Shown here in pieces: positions 25,598-35,768 of a DNA stretch of 64,000 bases (positions are counted from its first letter, which is position 1; each line of letters begins with the position of its first letter). The notes below the pieces were generated by a model that had not been told where the DNA came from, searched no databases, and saw only the letters and a list, made by a program, of their open reading frames with translations. Source of the stretch: Neobacillus cucumis (lineage in GTDB: Bacteria > Bacillota > Bacilli > Bacillales_B > DSM-18226). The translations under genes were made by a program, and so were the position numbers. The stretch covers positions 186,001 to 250,000 of the forward strand of contig NZ_JAEHGC010000001.1 in assembly GCF_016107705.1 (NCBI RefSeq). Direction: 5' to 3'.

Positions 25598-26272
25598 ATG
25601 ATTTTGTTTCCAAATGAATTTTGGTCCCCAATTACCTTATCGTTAAAAATAGCATCGATTTCCGTCGTGATTGTTTTTTTATTCGGGATTATTTTCGCAA
25701 GATTATTCTCATTGCGAGCATTTAAAGGGAAGGCATTTATTGAAACCATCCTAATGCTTCCCATTGTCCTCCCGCCAACTGTAATCGGCTTTTTACTGAT
25801 CTTCTTTTTCGGAAGAAATAGTCCTGTTGGTGCCTTGATTGAAGAAATTTTTCATCAATCAATCATGTTCACTACATGGGCGGCTATAATCGCATCTACC
25901 ATTGTGGCATTTCCACTTATGTTTCAAACGGTCAAATTAGGTTTTCAATCGGTTGATAAAGATATTGAAGAAGCTGCAAGAGTAGACGGAGCAAATGAAA
26001 TGAAAGTTTTTTTATTTGTCACACTCCCCTTGTCGGCTAAATCCATGGTTACAGGTTTAATTTTAAGCTTTGCCAGAGCATTAGGTGAATTTGGAGCAAC
26101 CCTTATGTTTGCCGGAAATATACCTGGTAAAACACAAACAGCCCCCACTGCAATCTATGTGGCAATGGATTCGGGAAATATGTCACTTGCGTGGATGTTA
26201 GTTTTATCCATGGTTGTGATCTCTTTTTTAATGCTTTTCGTAACCAATTACTCCGTAAAACAAAAGCCATGA
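25598..26272 (+). CDS. modB: molybdate ABC transporter permease
   Basis: The 224-aa membrane protein is an ABC importer permease of the ModB type with about five helices. The EAA loop is clear: VDKDIEEAARVDGANEMKVF followed by VTLPLSAKSM, and the C-terminal LGEFGATLMFAGNIPGKTQT is strongly ModB-like. It should move molybdate across the membrane with ModA and ModC, neither of which is present here. Molybdate would feed the molybdopterin of the formate dehydrogenase and of nitrate reductase. The start is uncertain: TTG 25595 and ATG 25598 are adjacent and only a weak GGA precedes them. Confidence 0.85.
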   Translation: MILFPNEFWSPITLSLKIASISVVIVFLFGIIFARLFSLRAFKGKAFIETILMLPIVLPPTVIGFLLIFFFGRNSPVGALIEEIFHQSIMFTTWAAIIASTIVAFPLMFQTVKLGFQSVDKDIEEAARVDGANEMKVFLFVTLPLSAKSMVTGLILSFARALGEFGATLMFAGNIPGKTQTAPTAIYVAMDSGNMSLAWMLVLSMVVISFLMLFVTNYSVKQKP

Positions 26273-26298
26273 ACAGTCCCGCTGTCCATGGCTTTTTA
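26265..26298. terminator. bidirectional terminator between modB and mprF
   Basis: AAAGCCATG...CATGGCTTT with inner ACAG/CTGT pairing, followed by Ts; it overlaps both stop codons. Confidence 0.8.
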
Positions 26299-28824
26299 TC
26301 TTCTTTTTTTAGAAATCAATAAAGTTATTTGTGCCATTGTAAACGGCAGTGAGGATTTTCTTCGATAGGCAAGGTATTTTGGCTCCCAAATATTTGTATA
26401 TTTCTCTTTAAATTTTCGCAGCCCCTGGAAGTGATAGATAAAGTGCCCATGAAAGAAAATTTGGGCCGCAACTTTTTCGCTTAGAGAAGCGAATCTTGAC
26501 ATACCGACATTTGCAAGCGGCGCCATCCCCATATTAAAACGATCATATCCCTGTTCTTTTGCCCAATCAATTAAAGAAAGGATAAGAAAATCAATCAATC
26601 CCGCCTGTAAATTTGGTTTCAACCTCATCAAATCAATGGAAACCGTGTTTTGGTCATCGTATACCTGCATAATCGTAATAAAACCAAGGATTTGATTCCT
26701 TTGATTTTTCACAAGGGCGATGGGGCCTTTATTTAAATAATCTCGGTCAAAAAACCCAACAGAAAATCCTTTTTCGGATCTGCCCTGGAGCCAGTCGTTT
26801 GAAATTCCATTTAATTCATTTAATAAATCTTCCGAAAAAGGAGGTTTTATAATTTCAAACTGATAGTCTTCCCGGATAAATTTATTTCGTAATGTTCGTA
26901 AATCTTTCATATTATGTTCTGAAAGTGAAAAGGTTTTAAGCTTGACGTATGCCTCCTCACCTAATTTAAAAAAGGCATACCCGCTGCCGTAGAGCAATGG
27001 CAAAATATCATCACTGACCTGATAAAAAACTGGTGTGAAACCATGCAGATCTGAAATTTCCTGAAATTCCTCAATCGCATTTGAAAGCTCTCTTTTTTCC
27101 CCAATAGGATCTCCTAGGATCACAAGCTTATCTGCATATTGCTGAAAGGAAATCAGGACATTCCTCTTACTGTTCCAAAAAATATACTTATCATGAAGAA
27201 AAATTAAATGGGACAAGACCTTCGCCTTATATTCCGTTAAATGGGACATGATTTCTTGTTCTTGACCTTTTGATTTCTCAAATTTCCAATTTTTTGGCTT
27301 ACTGCTTAAATAACCAAATACAAGGATTAAAAAGGCAATAACCAACCCGATCAAGGCACTATTGAATAAGTCATGATAATCTACGATTACATATGGTAAA
27401 AACCTTCTAGGCATCTCTAATTTGGCTGAAGGTAAATTTAAATAACCGATTAAAATGTACATGGATGTAATAATTAAGATTAGTGTGACATCAAATAAGG
27501 TTTTCCCCCATGTAAGAACATAGCTTTCACGGTAAAATTGCCCCTTCGCCATTCTTAAAAGAAGGGCAACTATAATTAAAAAAATCGCTTCCTCATAATC
27601 AATTCCTTTAAAAATAGAGAATAACGCAGCAAGAATTAAGACAAACATGGTTAATTCATACGTTCTCTTTACACTATACTCAATGCCCCTTGATAATCCC
27701 AATAAAAGGAAACCAGCTGCTACCGAGAGCTGATGGGATACATTTATAATCGGAAATGACAGGATCTCCTGTGCGATCCTAAGACGCGACATGATGCCCG
27801 GTACACTTGCTGATAAAAGCAGAATCAATCCTGATAAAAATACCATCAAGGTTAGTACAATATGGCTGAACCCCTGCACAATTAATTTTGGTAAATTACT
27901 CCAGGTTCTGTTCCATTTATCCCAATACATTTTGACAAACAGAACGATACTAGCTAAAAACGGTAAAATATAATACCCAAATCGATAAAATAAAAGAAGC
28001 ACAATCACTTTTTCCTGCGGTATATGTAAATCCTGCATTCCCCAAATAAATACTAAATCAAATGAGCCCAGGCCTCCGGGAATCATACTAATAATCCCTG
28101 CACAGGCAGCAATGATGTACACAGGAAAAAGCTGCTCAAAAGAAATCGAAATCCCAAAAAGCTGGCTTAAAATCCAGATGGCCATAAAAACGGCAAACCA
28201 TTCAACTACGGATACAATAATTAGTTTGACTGCCGAGTTAATGGTAATTAAGGACGGACTGTCCTTTTTGTTTTTAATAATATGTATAAATAGAAATACC
28301 GGTAAGTATAATCCAACGCCAAGTACGGCAAAAAACAGCCATTTCACATCCTTGAACAATGGAAAGTGATGATAGAATAGGGTAACAAACCACGATAGGA
28401 CTGAAATTCCCGTTAAATAAAAAAGGGAAACAGTTGCGATTACCCCTAGCAGCTTTCGCTTATCCTGTTCAAGACTATGAAAAAAATAGGTTCTTAGCAT
28501 CGCACCGATAATACCGCCAAATCCAATTAAATTGGAAAAAGAATTAGCGATGAAGGATTGCTCTAAAAGCTCTTTTTTAGGGACCTTTAGTCCAAGAATT
28601 CGAACTAACAGTACATCGTAAAGCAGCATTGGAAGTACGGCCGTAAACGTTATAGCCAGGATTAGAATGAGCATGCTGATATGTAATTTATGGAGTTCAT
28701 CCTCTAGTAATTGTCCGTTCACATTTCCTGTGAATTTCTTTATTTCAACAATGGCAAAAATCAATAAAAAAAGTGGAAAGATAAATTTTGCTGATTTTAG
28801 TAATTTTTCTTTTTTGATCCCCAA
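26296..28824 (-). CDS. mprF: bifunctional lysylphosphatidylglycerol synthase/flippase
   Basis: The ~842-aa protein has an N-terminal flippase domain of about 14 membrane helices and a C-terminal soluble DUF2156 synthase domain from about residue 530. Landmarks are NSFSNLIGFGGIIGAMLRTY, IISMIPGGLGSFDLVFI, and in the synthase KLVILGDPIGEKRELSNAI and FNMGMAPLANVG. MprF transfers lysine from Lys-tRNA to phosphatidylglycerol and moves the product outward, lowering sensitivity to cationic peptides. The start is not certain: AGGTGG at 28838-28833 favours TTG 28827 or 28824 over GTG 28836, which it overlaps. Confidence 0.92.
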   Translation of the reverse strand: MGIKKEKLLKSAKFIFPLFLLIFAIVEIKKFTGNVNGQLLEDELHKLHISMLILILAITFTAVLPMLLYDVLLVRILGLKVPKKELLEQSFIANSFSNLIGFGGIIGAMLRTYFFHSLEQDKRKLLGVIATVSLFYLTGISVLSWFVTLFYHHFPLFKDVKWLFFAVLGVGLYLPVFLFIHIIKNKKDSPSLITINSAVKLIIVSVVEWFAVFMAIWILSQLFGISISFEQLFPVYIIAACAGIISMIPGGLGSFDLVFIWGMQDLHIPQEKVIVLLLFYRFGYYILPFLASIVLFVKMYWDKWNRTWSNLPKLIVQGFSHIVLTLMVFLSGLILLLSASVPGIMSRLRIAQEILSFPIINVSHQLSVAAGFLLLGLSRGIEYSVKRTYELTMFVLILAALFSIFKGIDYEEAIFLIIVALLLRMAKGQFYRESYVLTWGKTLFDVTLILIITSMYILIGYLNLPSAKLEMPRRFLPYVIVDYHDLFNSALIGLVIAFLILVFGYLSSKPKNWKFEKSKGQEQEIMSHLTEYKAKVLSHLIFLHDKYIFWNSKRNVLISFQQYADKLVILGDPIGEKRELSNAIEEFQEISDLHGFTPVFYQVSDDILPLLYGSGYAFFKLGEEAYVKLKTFSLSEHNMKDLRTLRNKFIREDYQFEIIKPPFSEDLLNELNGISNDWLQGRSEKGFSVGFFDRDYLNKGPIALVKNQRNQILGFITIMQVYDDQNTVSIDLMRLKPNLQAGLIDFLILSLIDWAKEQGYDRFNMGMAPLANVGMSRFASLSEKVAAQIFFHGHFIYHFQGLRKFKEKYTNIWEPKYLAYRRKSSLPFTMAQITLLISKKRR

Positions 28825-29046
28825 CAAGATAACCACCTATTTTTTCTCTACTAATTTTAATATAAACTTTTCCATAGGAAAAAGAAATCAATTTATTTTT
28901 GATTGACCTTGCTTACTTCTATTCTAGACAGTTTAATGAATCCCCAACCGTTTAGAATTCTTTGCGTTAAAAGTTTGAAAAAATAGACAAGTTTTCTAGC
29001 CCTGTCCCATAAACATGAATTAGGACAAATCTGTGGGGGGTTAGAA

Positions 29047-29499
29047 ATGAGATTTTTAGTGTTTAAGAAAGAAACATTGTTATTTTTCTTAGCTGTTGGG
29101 TTTGTACTCGTAACAGTCTCTGCTTGGTTTATATTAAGGGCTGGAGATACAGCTGTGTTTAACCAGCAATCAAATGAAAAAGTTCGTGAGATTCATATGG
29201 TTACGGTGGAATATAAAACACAAACAAAGGATGGTAAAGAATTAGAAGCATACCGCTGGGATCCCGGTACCATTGTTTTGGAAAAGGGTGAAAAGGCCGA
29301 GTTATATATAAATGGAATAAACGGGGAAGAACATCCCTTTTATATTGAGGGCACCAGCATTAAAGGTACTGTAAAAAAGGGAGAAGAGACGGTGGTTCCA
29401 CTCCAGTTTGATAAAGAAGGGACCTACCGCTTAGTTTGTGAAGTCCATTCAGATAAGGCACATAATGGACCCATGATCGCAGATATTGTTGTGGATTAA
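29047..29499 (+). CDS. membrane-anchored cupredoxin-domain protein
   Basis: The 150-aa protein has an N-terminal anchor (TLLFFLAVGFVLVTVSAWFI) and an extracytoplasmic cupredoxin fold. Type I copper ligands can be read: His in GEEHPFYIEG, then Cys and His in RLVCEVHSDKAHNGPM, with the closing Met. It should shuttle electrons or carry copper outside the membrane. GGGGGG precedes the ATG. It lies between mprF and pfl with its own terminator. Similar proteins sit near nitrite or nitrous-oxide reductase genes in other Bacilli, but none is present here. Confidence 0.8.
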   Translation: MRFLVFKKETLLFFLAVGFVLVTVSAWFILRAGDTAVFNQQSNEKVREIHMVTVEYKTQTKDGKELEAYRWDPGTIVLEKGEKAELYINGINGEEHPFYIEGTSIKGTVKKGEETVVPLQFDKEGTYRLVCEVHSDKAHNGPMIADIVVD

Positions 29500-29530
29500 A
29501 AAGCAGGAGATTCCCCTCCTGCTTTTTCTT
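29498..29530 (+). terminator. terminator of the cupredoxin gene
   Basis: AAAAAGCAGGAG and CTCCTGCTTTTT enclose ATTCCC. Confidence 0.88.
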
Positions 29531-29674
29531 ATTTAGTTCCACCTACTATATAACAGTGCCACAATCCCCTTTCGATTATTCTAATACAGGAAATATTCCC
29601 TTGCTAACAAAAGCAGACTTCCCTCCCCTACCAATCCCTTTATTCACAATATCTTAACAATTATCCCTTTTGTT

Positions 29675-29717
29675 TGTGATTCATTTCACAATTTAACTGT
29701 TATACTGAATGTAAGAT
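29675..29717 (+). promoter_or_regulatory. Fnr box and promoter of pflBA
   Basis: TGTGATTCATTTCACA (29675-29690) matches TGTGA-N6-TCACA exactly. TAAGAT at 29712-29717 would give a start near 29724, placing the site at -41.5. A second -10 candidate, TATACT at 29701-29706, would place it at about -30. Confidence 0.78.
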
Positions 29718-29767
29718 ATATATATCAAATCTGTTATATGTTTTTAGAAAATAAGAGGTGAAAAATC

Positions 29768-31993
29768 ATGGAACAATGGCAAGGTTTTAACAAAGGTGTT
29801 TGGACGAGAGAAGTAAATGTTAGAGATTTTATTTTGAAAAATTTCTCTCCATACGAGGGAGATGACTCATTTATAACCGCTGCTACTGAAGCAACCAATA
29901 AACTTTGGGCACAAGTTATGGATCTTACCAAACAGGAACGTGAAAACGGCGGCGTCTTGGAAATGGATACCGAAACAGTTTCAACCATTACCTCTCATGG
30001 TCCTGGCTATCTTGATGAAGAACTTGAAAAAGTAGTTGGGGTTCAAACCGATAAACCATTCAATCGTTCCTTACAGCCATTTGGCGGGATTCGGATGGCA
30101 AAACAGGCCTGCGAAGCATACGGTTATCAATTAAATCCCGAAATTGAAAGAATTTTTACTGATTATCGTAAAACCCATAATCAAGGTGTTTTTGATGCAT
30201 ATACACCGGAAATGGTGCGTGCACGAAAAGCAGGAATTATTACGGGGCTTCCAGATGCATACGGACGCGGGCGTATCATTGGAGATTATCGCCGTGTCGC
30301 TTTATATGGTGTTGATTTTTTGATAAAAGAAAAACAAAAGGATTATAGGCATACAAGCAGTGTGATGACAGAAGAAACGATTCGTTTACGTGAAGAATTA
30401 TCAGAGCAATATCGTGCCTTAAAGGAATTAAAAGAATTGGCAGCAAGCTACGGATTTGACATAAGCCAACCTGCTAAAAATGCGGCCGAGGCATTTCAAT
30501 GGCTGTATTTCGGTTATTTAGCCGCTATTAAAGAGCAGAACGGTGCTGCAATGAGTCTTGGCCGTGTCTCAACCTTCCTCGATATTTATATTGAAAGAGA
30601 TTTAGAGAATGGAATTTTAACAGAATCAGAGGCACAGGAACTAGTAGACCACTTTGTTATGAAGCTTCGCTTAGTAAAATTTGCCCGCACACCGGATTAT
30701 AATGAATTATTCAGCGGCGACCCTACATGGGTAACGGAATCAATCGGTGGCATGGCACTCGATGGGCGTCCTTTGGTCACAAAAAACTCCTTCCGATTCC
30801 TAAATACATTAGATAATCTAGGTGCTGCACCGGAACCAAATTTAACCGTTTTATGGTCTGCCCAGCTTCCGGAAAACTTTAAAAACTATTGTGCGAAGAT
30901 GTCCATTAAAACGAGCTCCATTCAATATGAAAACGACGATATCATGCGGACGGAATATGGCGATGACTATGGTATTGCCTGCTGTGTATCTGCAATGGAA
31001 ATTGGCAAGCAAATGCAGTTCTTCGGGGCACGCGCTAACCTTGCCAAAGCTCTTCTCTATGCTATAAATGGGGGTGTTGATGAAAAATTAAAAATTCAAG
31101 TTGGCCCTCAGTATCAACCAATTAAAGCGGATGTATTAGATTATGAGGAAGTCATGCAAAAGTTTGATCAAATGATGGAATGGCTGGCAGGTTTATACAT
31201 TAATACGCTAAATATCATCCATTATATGCATGATAAATACAGCTATGAAAGAATTGAAATGGCTCTGCATGATACAAAGATTCTTCGGACAATGGCAACA
31301 GGAATTGCCGGTTTAAGTGTCGTAGCTGACTCTTTAAGTGCCATTAAATACGGCGAGGTAAAAGTAATCCGCGATGAAAATGATATTGCCATTGATTTTG
31401 AAGCCATTGGAGACTTCCCAAAATACGGGAACAACGATGATCGGGTTGACAGCATAGCGATAGAAATTGTGGAAAACTTTATGAAAAAGCTTCGAAAGCA
31501 CCACACTTACCGTGATTCTGTTCATACCTTGTCTATTTTAACGATTACTTCAAACGTTGTTTACGGTAAGAAAACAGGGAATACACCGGATGGACGCCGG
31601 ACAGGTGAACCATTTGCACCAGGTGCAAACCCAATGCATGGACGTGATACAAAAGGAACCTTAGCTTCCCTTTCTTCTGTCGCAAAACTGCCATACAGCT
31701 ATGCAATGGATGGAATTTCAAACACCTTTTCCATTGTTCCAAAGGCATTAGGAAAAGAGGAAGATATAAGAGTTCGAAACCTTGTATCCATCCTGGATGG
31801 TTATATTATCAAATCCGGACATCATTTAAATGTTAACGTATTTAATCGGGAAACACTAATAGACGCGATGGAACATCCGGAACAATATCCGCAGTTAACC
31901 ATCCGGGTCTCCGGATATGCGGTGAACTTTATTAAATTAACAAAAGAGCAGCAGCTTGATGTAATTAACCGTACCTTCCACGAGTCACTTTAA
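29768..31993 (+). CDS. pflB: formate C-acetyltransferase (pyruvate formate-lyase)
   Basis: The 741-aa enzyme converts pyruvate and CoA to acetyl-CoA and formate under anaerobic conditions. The catalytic cysteine pair is in [10 protein letters not shown] and the glycyl-radical site in RVSGYAVNF with Gly at residue 716. The N-terminal [14 protein letters not shown] and the substrate-site stretch [16 protein letters not shown] are typical. A Fnr box governs the promoter. The activase gene follows 61 bases later. Formate produced here is the substrate of the formate dehydrogenase at 10835-12895. Confidence 0.95.
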   Translation: MEQWQGFNKGVWTREVNVRDFILKNFSPYEGDDSFITAATEATNKLWAQVMDLTKQERENGGVLEMDTETVSTITSHGPGYLDEELEKVVGVQTDKPFNRSLQPFGGIRMAKQACEAYGYQLNPEIERIFTDYRKTHNQGVFDAYTPEMVRARKAGIITGLPDAYGRGRIIGDYRRVALYGVDFLIKEKQKDYRHTSSVMTEETIRLREELSEQYRALKELKELAASYGFDISQPAKNAAEAFQWLYFGYLAAIKEQNGAAMSLGRVSTFLDIYIERDLENGILTESEAQELVDHFVMKLRLVKFARTPDYNELFSGDPTWVTESIGGMALDGRPLVTKNSFRFLNTLDNLGAAPEPNLTVLWSAQLPENFKNYCAKMSIKTSSIQYENDDIMRTEYGDDYGIACCVSAMEIGKQMQFFGARANLAKALLYAINGGVDEKLKIQVGPQYQPIKADVLDYEEVMQKFDQMMEWLAGLYINTLNIIHYMHDKYSYERIEMALHDTKILRTMATGIAGLSVVADSLSAIKYGEVKVIRDENDIAIDFEAIGDFPKYGNNDDRVDSIAIEIVENFMKKLRKHHTYRDSVHTLSILTITSNVVYGKKTGNTPDGRRTGEPFAPGANPMHGRDTKGTLASLSSVAKLPYSYAMDGISNTFSIVPKALGKEEDIRVRNLVSILDGYIIKSGHHLNVNVFNRETLIDAMEHPEQYPQLTIRVSGYAVNFIKLTKEQQLDVINRTFHESL

Positions 31994-32001
31994 TCAACCA
32001 T

Positions 32002-32030
32002 TGGAGCTTCCCTTAGGTGGGGCTCCTTCC
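32002..32030 (+). other. intercistronic hairpin between pflB and pflA
   Basis: GGAGC and GGCTCC pair around TTCCCTTAGGTGG. The following TTCCTT is a poor T run, so it may act as a weak terminator or as a processing and stability element that makes pflB mRNA more abundant than pflA. Confidence 0.45.
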
Positions 32031-32054
32031 TTAAAATGAAAGGGGAAAATAACC

Positions 32055-32792
32055 ATGAACGGAAATATCCATTCAATCGAAACTTTAGGGACCGTAGATG
32101 GCCCAGGAATTCGTTATGTAATTTTTACTCAAGGCTGTCTGCTGCGCTGCCAATTTTGTCATAATGCCGATACATGGGAAATTGGCGCGGGAAAACAAAT
32201 TACAGTTTCTGAGGTGATGGATGATCTCATGAGTTACCTCCCTTTCATTCAAGCATCTGGCGGTGGGATTACCGTAAGCGGCGGGGAGCCCTTGCTACAA
32301 ATTCCTTTTCTTACAGAATTATTTAAGGAATGTCGGCGGATGGGAATCCATACCACAATAGACTCATCTGGGGGATGCTTCTCACATTCTACGCATTTTA
32401 TAGAGCAGCTCGAGGAGTTATTACATTATACAGATCTAATCTTACTTGATTTAAAACATATTAATCGAAAAAAACATATTCAATTAACCGGAATGGCGAA
32501 TGACCATATTCTTGAATTTGCAAAGTTTTTATCTGAACATAAGATACCGGTTTGGGTACGGCATGTCCTTGTACCCACAGTTACAGATGACCCGGAGGAC
32601 CTTGAACAACTTGGAGAATTTATCGGCACCCTTGAAAATGTTAAAAAAATCGAGATTCTTCCTTATCATAAGCTTGGGGTATATAAATGGGAGGCATTGG
32701 GGCATGAGTATCCATTAAAAGGGGTGGAACCGCCTTTAAAGGAAATGGTAGACTATGCTTACAAAATGCTTACATCACATTGGAAGGCCTAA
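32055..32792 (+). CDS. pflA: pyruvate formate-lyase activating enzyme
   Basis: The 245-aa radical-SAM protein installs the glycyl radical on PflB using a 4Fe-4S cluster and S-adenosylmethionine. The cluster motif is in QGCLLRCQFCHNADTW (CxxxCxxC), the SAM-binding GGE motif in ITVSGGEPLLQ, and the family start is MNGNIHSIETLGTVDGPG. AAGGGGAAAATAACC precedes the ATG. It is cotranscribed with pflB and ends at its own terminator. Confidence 0.95.
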   Translation: MNGNIHSIETLGTVDGPGIRYVIFTQGCLLRCQFCHNADTWEIGAGKQITVSEVMDDLMSYLPFIQASGGGITVSGGEPLLQIPFLTELFKECRRMGIHTTIDSSGGCFSHSTHFIEQLEELLHYTDLILLDLKHINRKKHIQLTGMANDHILEFAKFLSEHKIPVWVRHVLVPTVTDDPEDLEQLGEFIGTLENVKKIEILPYHKLGVYKWEALGHEYPLKGVEPPLKEMVDYAYKMLTSHWKA

Positions 32793-32824
32793 ACACCGAA
32801 TCAGTTTGGATTCGGTGTTTTTTC
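32790..32824 (+). terminator. terminator of pflBA
   Basis: AACACCGAATC and GATTCGGTGTT form a stem followed by TTTTTC. Confidence 0.9.
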
Positions 32825-32923
32825 TTACTATATTGTGAACTCCCTTCTCTCTGCATTTATTTTTGATAAATTAATAGTATAGTACAAGCAGCGAAATATG
32901 CAGCTCTATAGGGGTGAGTCAAT

Positions 32924-33655
32924 ATGTACGAGGTTTTTAGTTCAATCAGCAGAGTTTTAAGCAGTCCGTTTCAAGTTTTATTTTATGAAACAAAACAAAT
33001 TCCGCTGCTTGCAGCTTTTTTGCTTGGGTTAATTGGTGCCCTAGCTCCTTGTCAGCTTACCAGCAATATTAGCGCCATTACTTTTTACGGAAATAAAAGC
33101 CTGCAAACAAAGAAAACGTGGGTGGAGGCACTCTTCTTTATTTTTGGAAAAATTATAGTATTTTCTACTTTAGGACTTGCCGTTTGGCTGATTGGTCAGG
33201 AATTCCAAACAGCGATTACCAGCTTCTTTGCCATTTTCCGTAAATTAATCGGACCCTTTATTATCCTTTTGGGTTTATTTTTAATAGGGATTATCCAATT
33301 AAACTGGATTAACCGGCTCTTTTCATTTATCCCTAATCAAAAGAGCGGAGGGATTTTCGGATCTTTCATAATGGGAGTCACTTTTTCAATTGCATTTTGC
33401 CCAACTATGTTCGTTTTGTTTTTCCTGACCCTGATGCCAATTGTGCTAGGTTCTAGTTACGGTGCAGTTCTCCCAAGTATTTTCGCCATCGGTACATCCC
33501 TTCCACTCCTTATCTTTATGTTTATGGTTTGGTTTCTTGGAATGGATGGGGCAATTATGAAAAAAAGCCGACAATTTGGTTCACTGGTACAAAAAATGGC
33601 CGGATCCTTTCTACTCCTTCTCGGAATATTAGATACCATTACATATTGGATTTAA
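32924..33655 (+). CDS. CcdA/DsbD-like membrane thiol or heavy-metal transport protein
   Basis: The 243-aa protein has six predicted helices and the two cysteine motifs of the CcdA/DsbD transmembrane family: LLGLIGALAPCQLTSNI near the first helix and SIAFCPTMFVLFFL in the fourth. Such proteins carry reducing equivalents across the membrane for cytochrome c assembly or thiol-disulphide exchange; some relatives of the UreH/TauE-like branch export metals. No thioredoxin-like partner is adjacent. AGGGGTGAG precedes the ATG. Confidence 0.78.
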   Translation: MYEVFSSISRVLSSPFQVLFYETKQIPLLAAFLLGLIGALAPCQLTSNISAITFYGNKSLQTKKTWVEALFFIFGKIIVFSTLGLAVWLIGQEFQTAITSFFAIFRKLIGPFIILLGLFLIGIIQLNWINRLFSFIPNQKSGGIFGSFIMGVTFSIAFCPTMFVLFFLTLMPIVLGSSYGAVLPSIFAIGTSLPLLIFMFMVWFLGMDGAIMKKSRQFGSLVQKMAGSFLLLLGILDTITYWI

Positions 33656-33685
33656 AAAAATGCGGAACCTTCCGCATTTTTTAAT
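33654..33685. terminator. bidirectional terminator
   Basis: AAAAAATGCGGAA and TTCCGCATTTTTT form a 13-bp stem between convergent genes. Confidence 0.9.
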
Positions 33686-35261
33686 GATTTTTTTCATCTA
33701 ACTTTACTAAAAGGTCCATTACTTCGACTTCCTCCAAATTTGCAATATCATTTGAAATGACTTCATCTTTATTAAGATGGCTTATTGCCTCATGTTCAGC
33801 ATATAATGCCTGTCTCCATAATAAATTTCTCTGTTTTTCCTTTAATTCAGAATGAATTTTATATAAATCTTGAAGCTCCGTTTCAACTCGAGATTTTTTT
33901 TCCTGATATTCGGTAACCATTTCAGCTGAAACCGGTTCGGTTATAAATAATTTCCTTTTCACCCTGGTTATTTCTTCAATGGCTGAATCATATCGATGGA
34001 TTTTTGCAATCAAATGTTCATACTCCAATGATCCCCGTCCTTTGGGCTTAACACCTAAGACTGTAATTAGGGGTTTGACCGTAAGTCCTTGAACCACTAA
34101 AGAGAAGAGGACAACAAAAAACGTTAACACTAGCAATTCGTCTCTTCCTTTAAAACTGTATGGTAGACTTAATACAAGTGCAATGGAAAGAGAGCCCTTT
34201 AGTCCTCCCCAATTAATAATATGCTTCCAAGCCCATGGAAAATCTTTATTAAAGATAAGACTTAAATAGACCGCAACACTTCTTGCAATTAAAACAATCA
34301 AAATCGCACCAATAATCGTCCCCCATTTATTGCTTAAGCCGATCCTTGTAATTTCGAGACCCACCATTAAAAACACAACTGAATTAGCTAATAAGGCGGC
34401 AACATCCCAAAAGTTTCCTATGTTTAATCTTGTTGTCGGAGACATGCCAATCCTTGCCCCAAAATTACCTAAAATAATAGCTGCTATAACAACGGCAATC
34501 ACACCTGAACCATGCACACTTTCAGCTAATAAATAGGAACCGTAAAATAAAATGATACTAAAGATGATTTCAAGCGGATAATCATCATAAAACTTTGTTA
34601 AAATGGAGAATCCGTATCCCAGCGCTCCTCCCACAATGAGCCCGAGAAAAATGACCTTCACAAATATCCAGATTCCCATTCCTAAACCTTCCCAGCCCAA
34701 ATCCAGATAAGTTAATAAATAAAACGCTGAAATTTGATAAAGAACAACTGCCATGCCATCATTAAACAAGCTTTCCCCTTCCACAATGATGGCTAACTTT
34801 TTATTGACCCCGACACTTTTAAATATGGATAAAACGCTTACTGGGTCCGTAGCACTCATTAATGCGGCAAAAACAAAAGCAGCTTGTATCGACAAATTCA
34901 GCTGAAAATAAGATGAAAACCCAACAACTAAATAAGATATTAACGTTGCCCCAAATGCAAGAGCCAGAATTGGAAGCTTATTATTTTTTAACTGAGGAAA
35001 AGGAAGTTTTAGCGATGCTTCCCCTAAAAGCGCAGGCAAAAACAGGGTAACGATGACAAAATGAAAAACCTCCCCCTGTGTAATAAAGTTTTTTAATGAT
35101 GCTAAAGTGGAAAAATCAGTAAGGCCAATCAATGCACCGACTAAAACTAATGCAATCGGATAGGGTTGTTTTAATTTTTTTGCAATGGCTGTAACGAATG
35201 CTGCAAGCATGATGAGTGCGAACCCAATGACAAAAATAGAATGCACATCTAAATCCTTCAA
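33681..35261 (-). CDS. CPA1-family Na+(K+)/H+ antiporter
   Basis: The 526-aa protein has 12-13 membrane helices followed by a ~120-residue cytoplasmic tail. The ion-binding elements FAALMSATDPVSVLSIFKS and EGESLFNDGMAVVLYQ are those of NhaP-type CPA1 antiporters. The tail contains coiled-coil sequence (EMVTEYQEKKSRVETELQDL) that may regulate activity. It should exchange cytoplasmic Na+ or K+ for protons. It is monocistronic. Confidence 0.88.
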   Translation of the reverse strand: MKDLDVHSIFVIGFALIMLAAFVTAIAKKLKQPYPIALVLVGALIGLTDFSTLASLKNFITQGEVFHFVIVTLFLPALLGEASLKLPFPQLKNNKLPILALAFGATLISYLVVGFSSYFQLNLSIQAAFVFAALMSATDPVSVLSIFKSVGVNKKLAIIVEGESLFNDGMAVVLYQISAFYLLTYLDLGWEGLGMGIWIFVKVIFLGLIVGGALGYGFSILTKFYDDYPLEIIFSIILFYGSYLLAESVHGSGVIAVVIAAIILGNFGARIGMSPTTRLNIGNFWDVAALLANSVVFLMVGLEITRIGLSNKWGTIIGAILIVLIARSVAVYLSLIFNKDFPWAWKHIINWGGLKGSLSIALVLSLPYSFKGRDELLVLTFFVVLFSLVVQGLTVKPLITVLGVKPKGRGSLEYEHLIAKIHRYDSAIEEITRVKRKLFITEPVSAEMVTEYQEKKSRVETELQDLYKIHSELKEKQRNLLWRQALYAEHEAISHLNKDEVISNDIANLEEVEVMDLLVKLDEKNH

Positions 35262-35447
35262 AAATAAAACTCCTTTAGTGCAAATATACCAACATCCTTA
35301 CTTTTCTCATTTTCAATAAAAATAAACCGCAATCAGTTGATAATAGTGATTCTCATAATCTATTATTCCTTCCACAATTCAGTATTTGATTATTTGCTAA
35401 AACTCCTTTATACTCTTATCATTGGCTTAAAAGCGAGGTGAAAATTT

Positions 35448-35747
35448 TTGTTCCAGATTTTGATTGATCATTCCGATATCAATACACTTACAGCCCTCTA
35501 TGTCAGTCTTTATTTAGGGATTTCTTTGAAATTTCTACTGGCTTGGAGTGTAAAATATTCCTTTATGGATTCCTTGTCTAATCCTGCGGACACAAAAATT
35601 ATTCACCCTATTTATTTTTATAAAGAAAAAAGCCGTTTAAATGGGAATTTTATTCTAATAAGAATTGTCAAATATATTCGTAGAAAAAAATGTTCACAGG
35701 ATGATCCTGAAGATCCTGTTTCCTCTCATTACTTATATACAATCTAA
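35448..35747 (+). CDS. mifM: MifM-like arrest peptide controlling yidC2
   Basis: The 99-aa protein starts with TTG behind GAGGTG and has an N-terminal hydrophobic segment (TALYVSLYLGISLKFLLAW). It lies 21 bases before a YidC2 gene, where B. subtilis encodes MifM, a sensor that stalls the ribosome when membrane insertion fails. Its C-terminus, IRIVKYIRRKK then DDPEDP, aligns with the MifM arrest region RITTWIRKVF and its acidic stretch (MifM recalled from memory). Codons near the end (GTT TCC TCT) form one arm of a hairpin that hides the yidC2 ribosome site. Overall identity is low, so the call rests on position, topology, arrest motif and hairpin together. Confidence 0.75.
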   Translation: MFQILIDHSDINTLTALYVSLYLGISLKFLLAWSVKYSFMDSLSNPADTKIIHPIYFYKEKSRLNGNFILIRIVKYIRRKKCSQDDPEDPVSSHYLYTI

Positions 35748-35767
35748 CCACACATTTTAGGAGGAAA
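35719..35767 (+). promoter_or_regulatory. hairpin sequestering the yidC2 ribosome-binding site
   Basis: TTTCCTC (35719-35725, inside the mifM-like gene) is complementary to GAGGAAA (35761-35767), part of the AGGAGG that precedes yidC2. A ribosome stalled near the end of the upstream ORF would prevent pairing and expose the site. Confidence 0.7.
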
Positions 35768-35768
35768 T

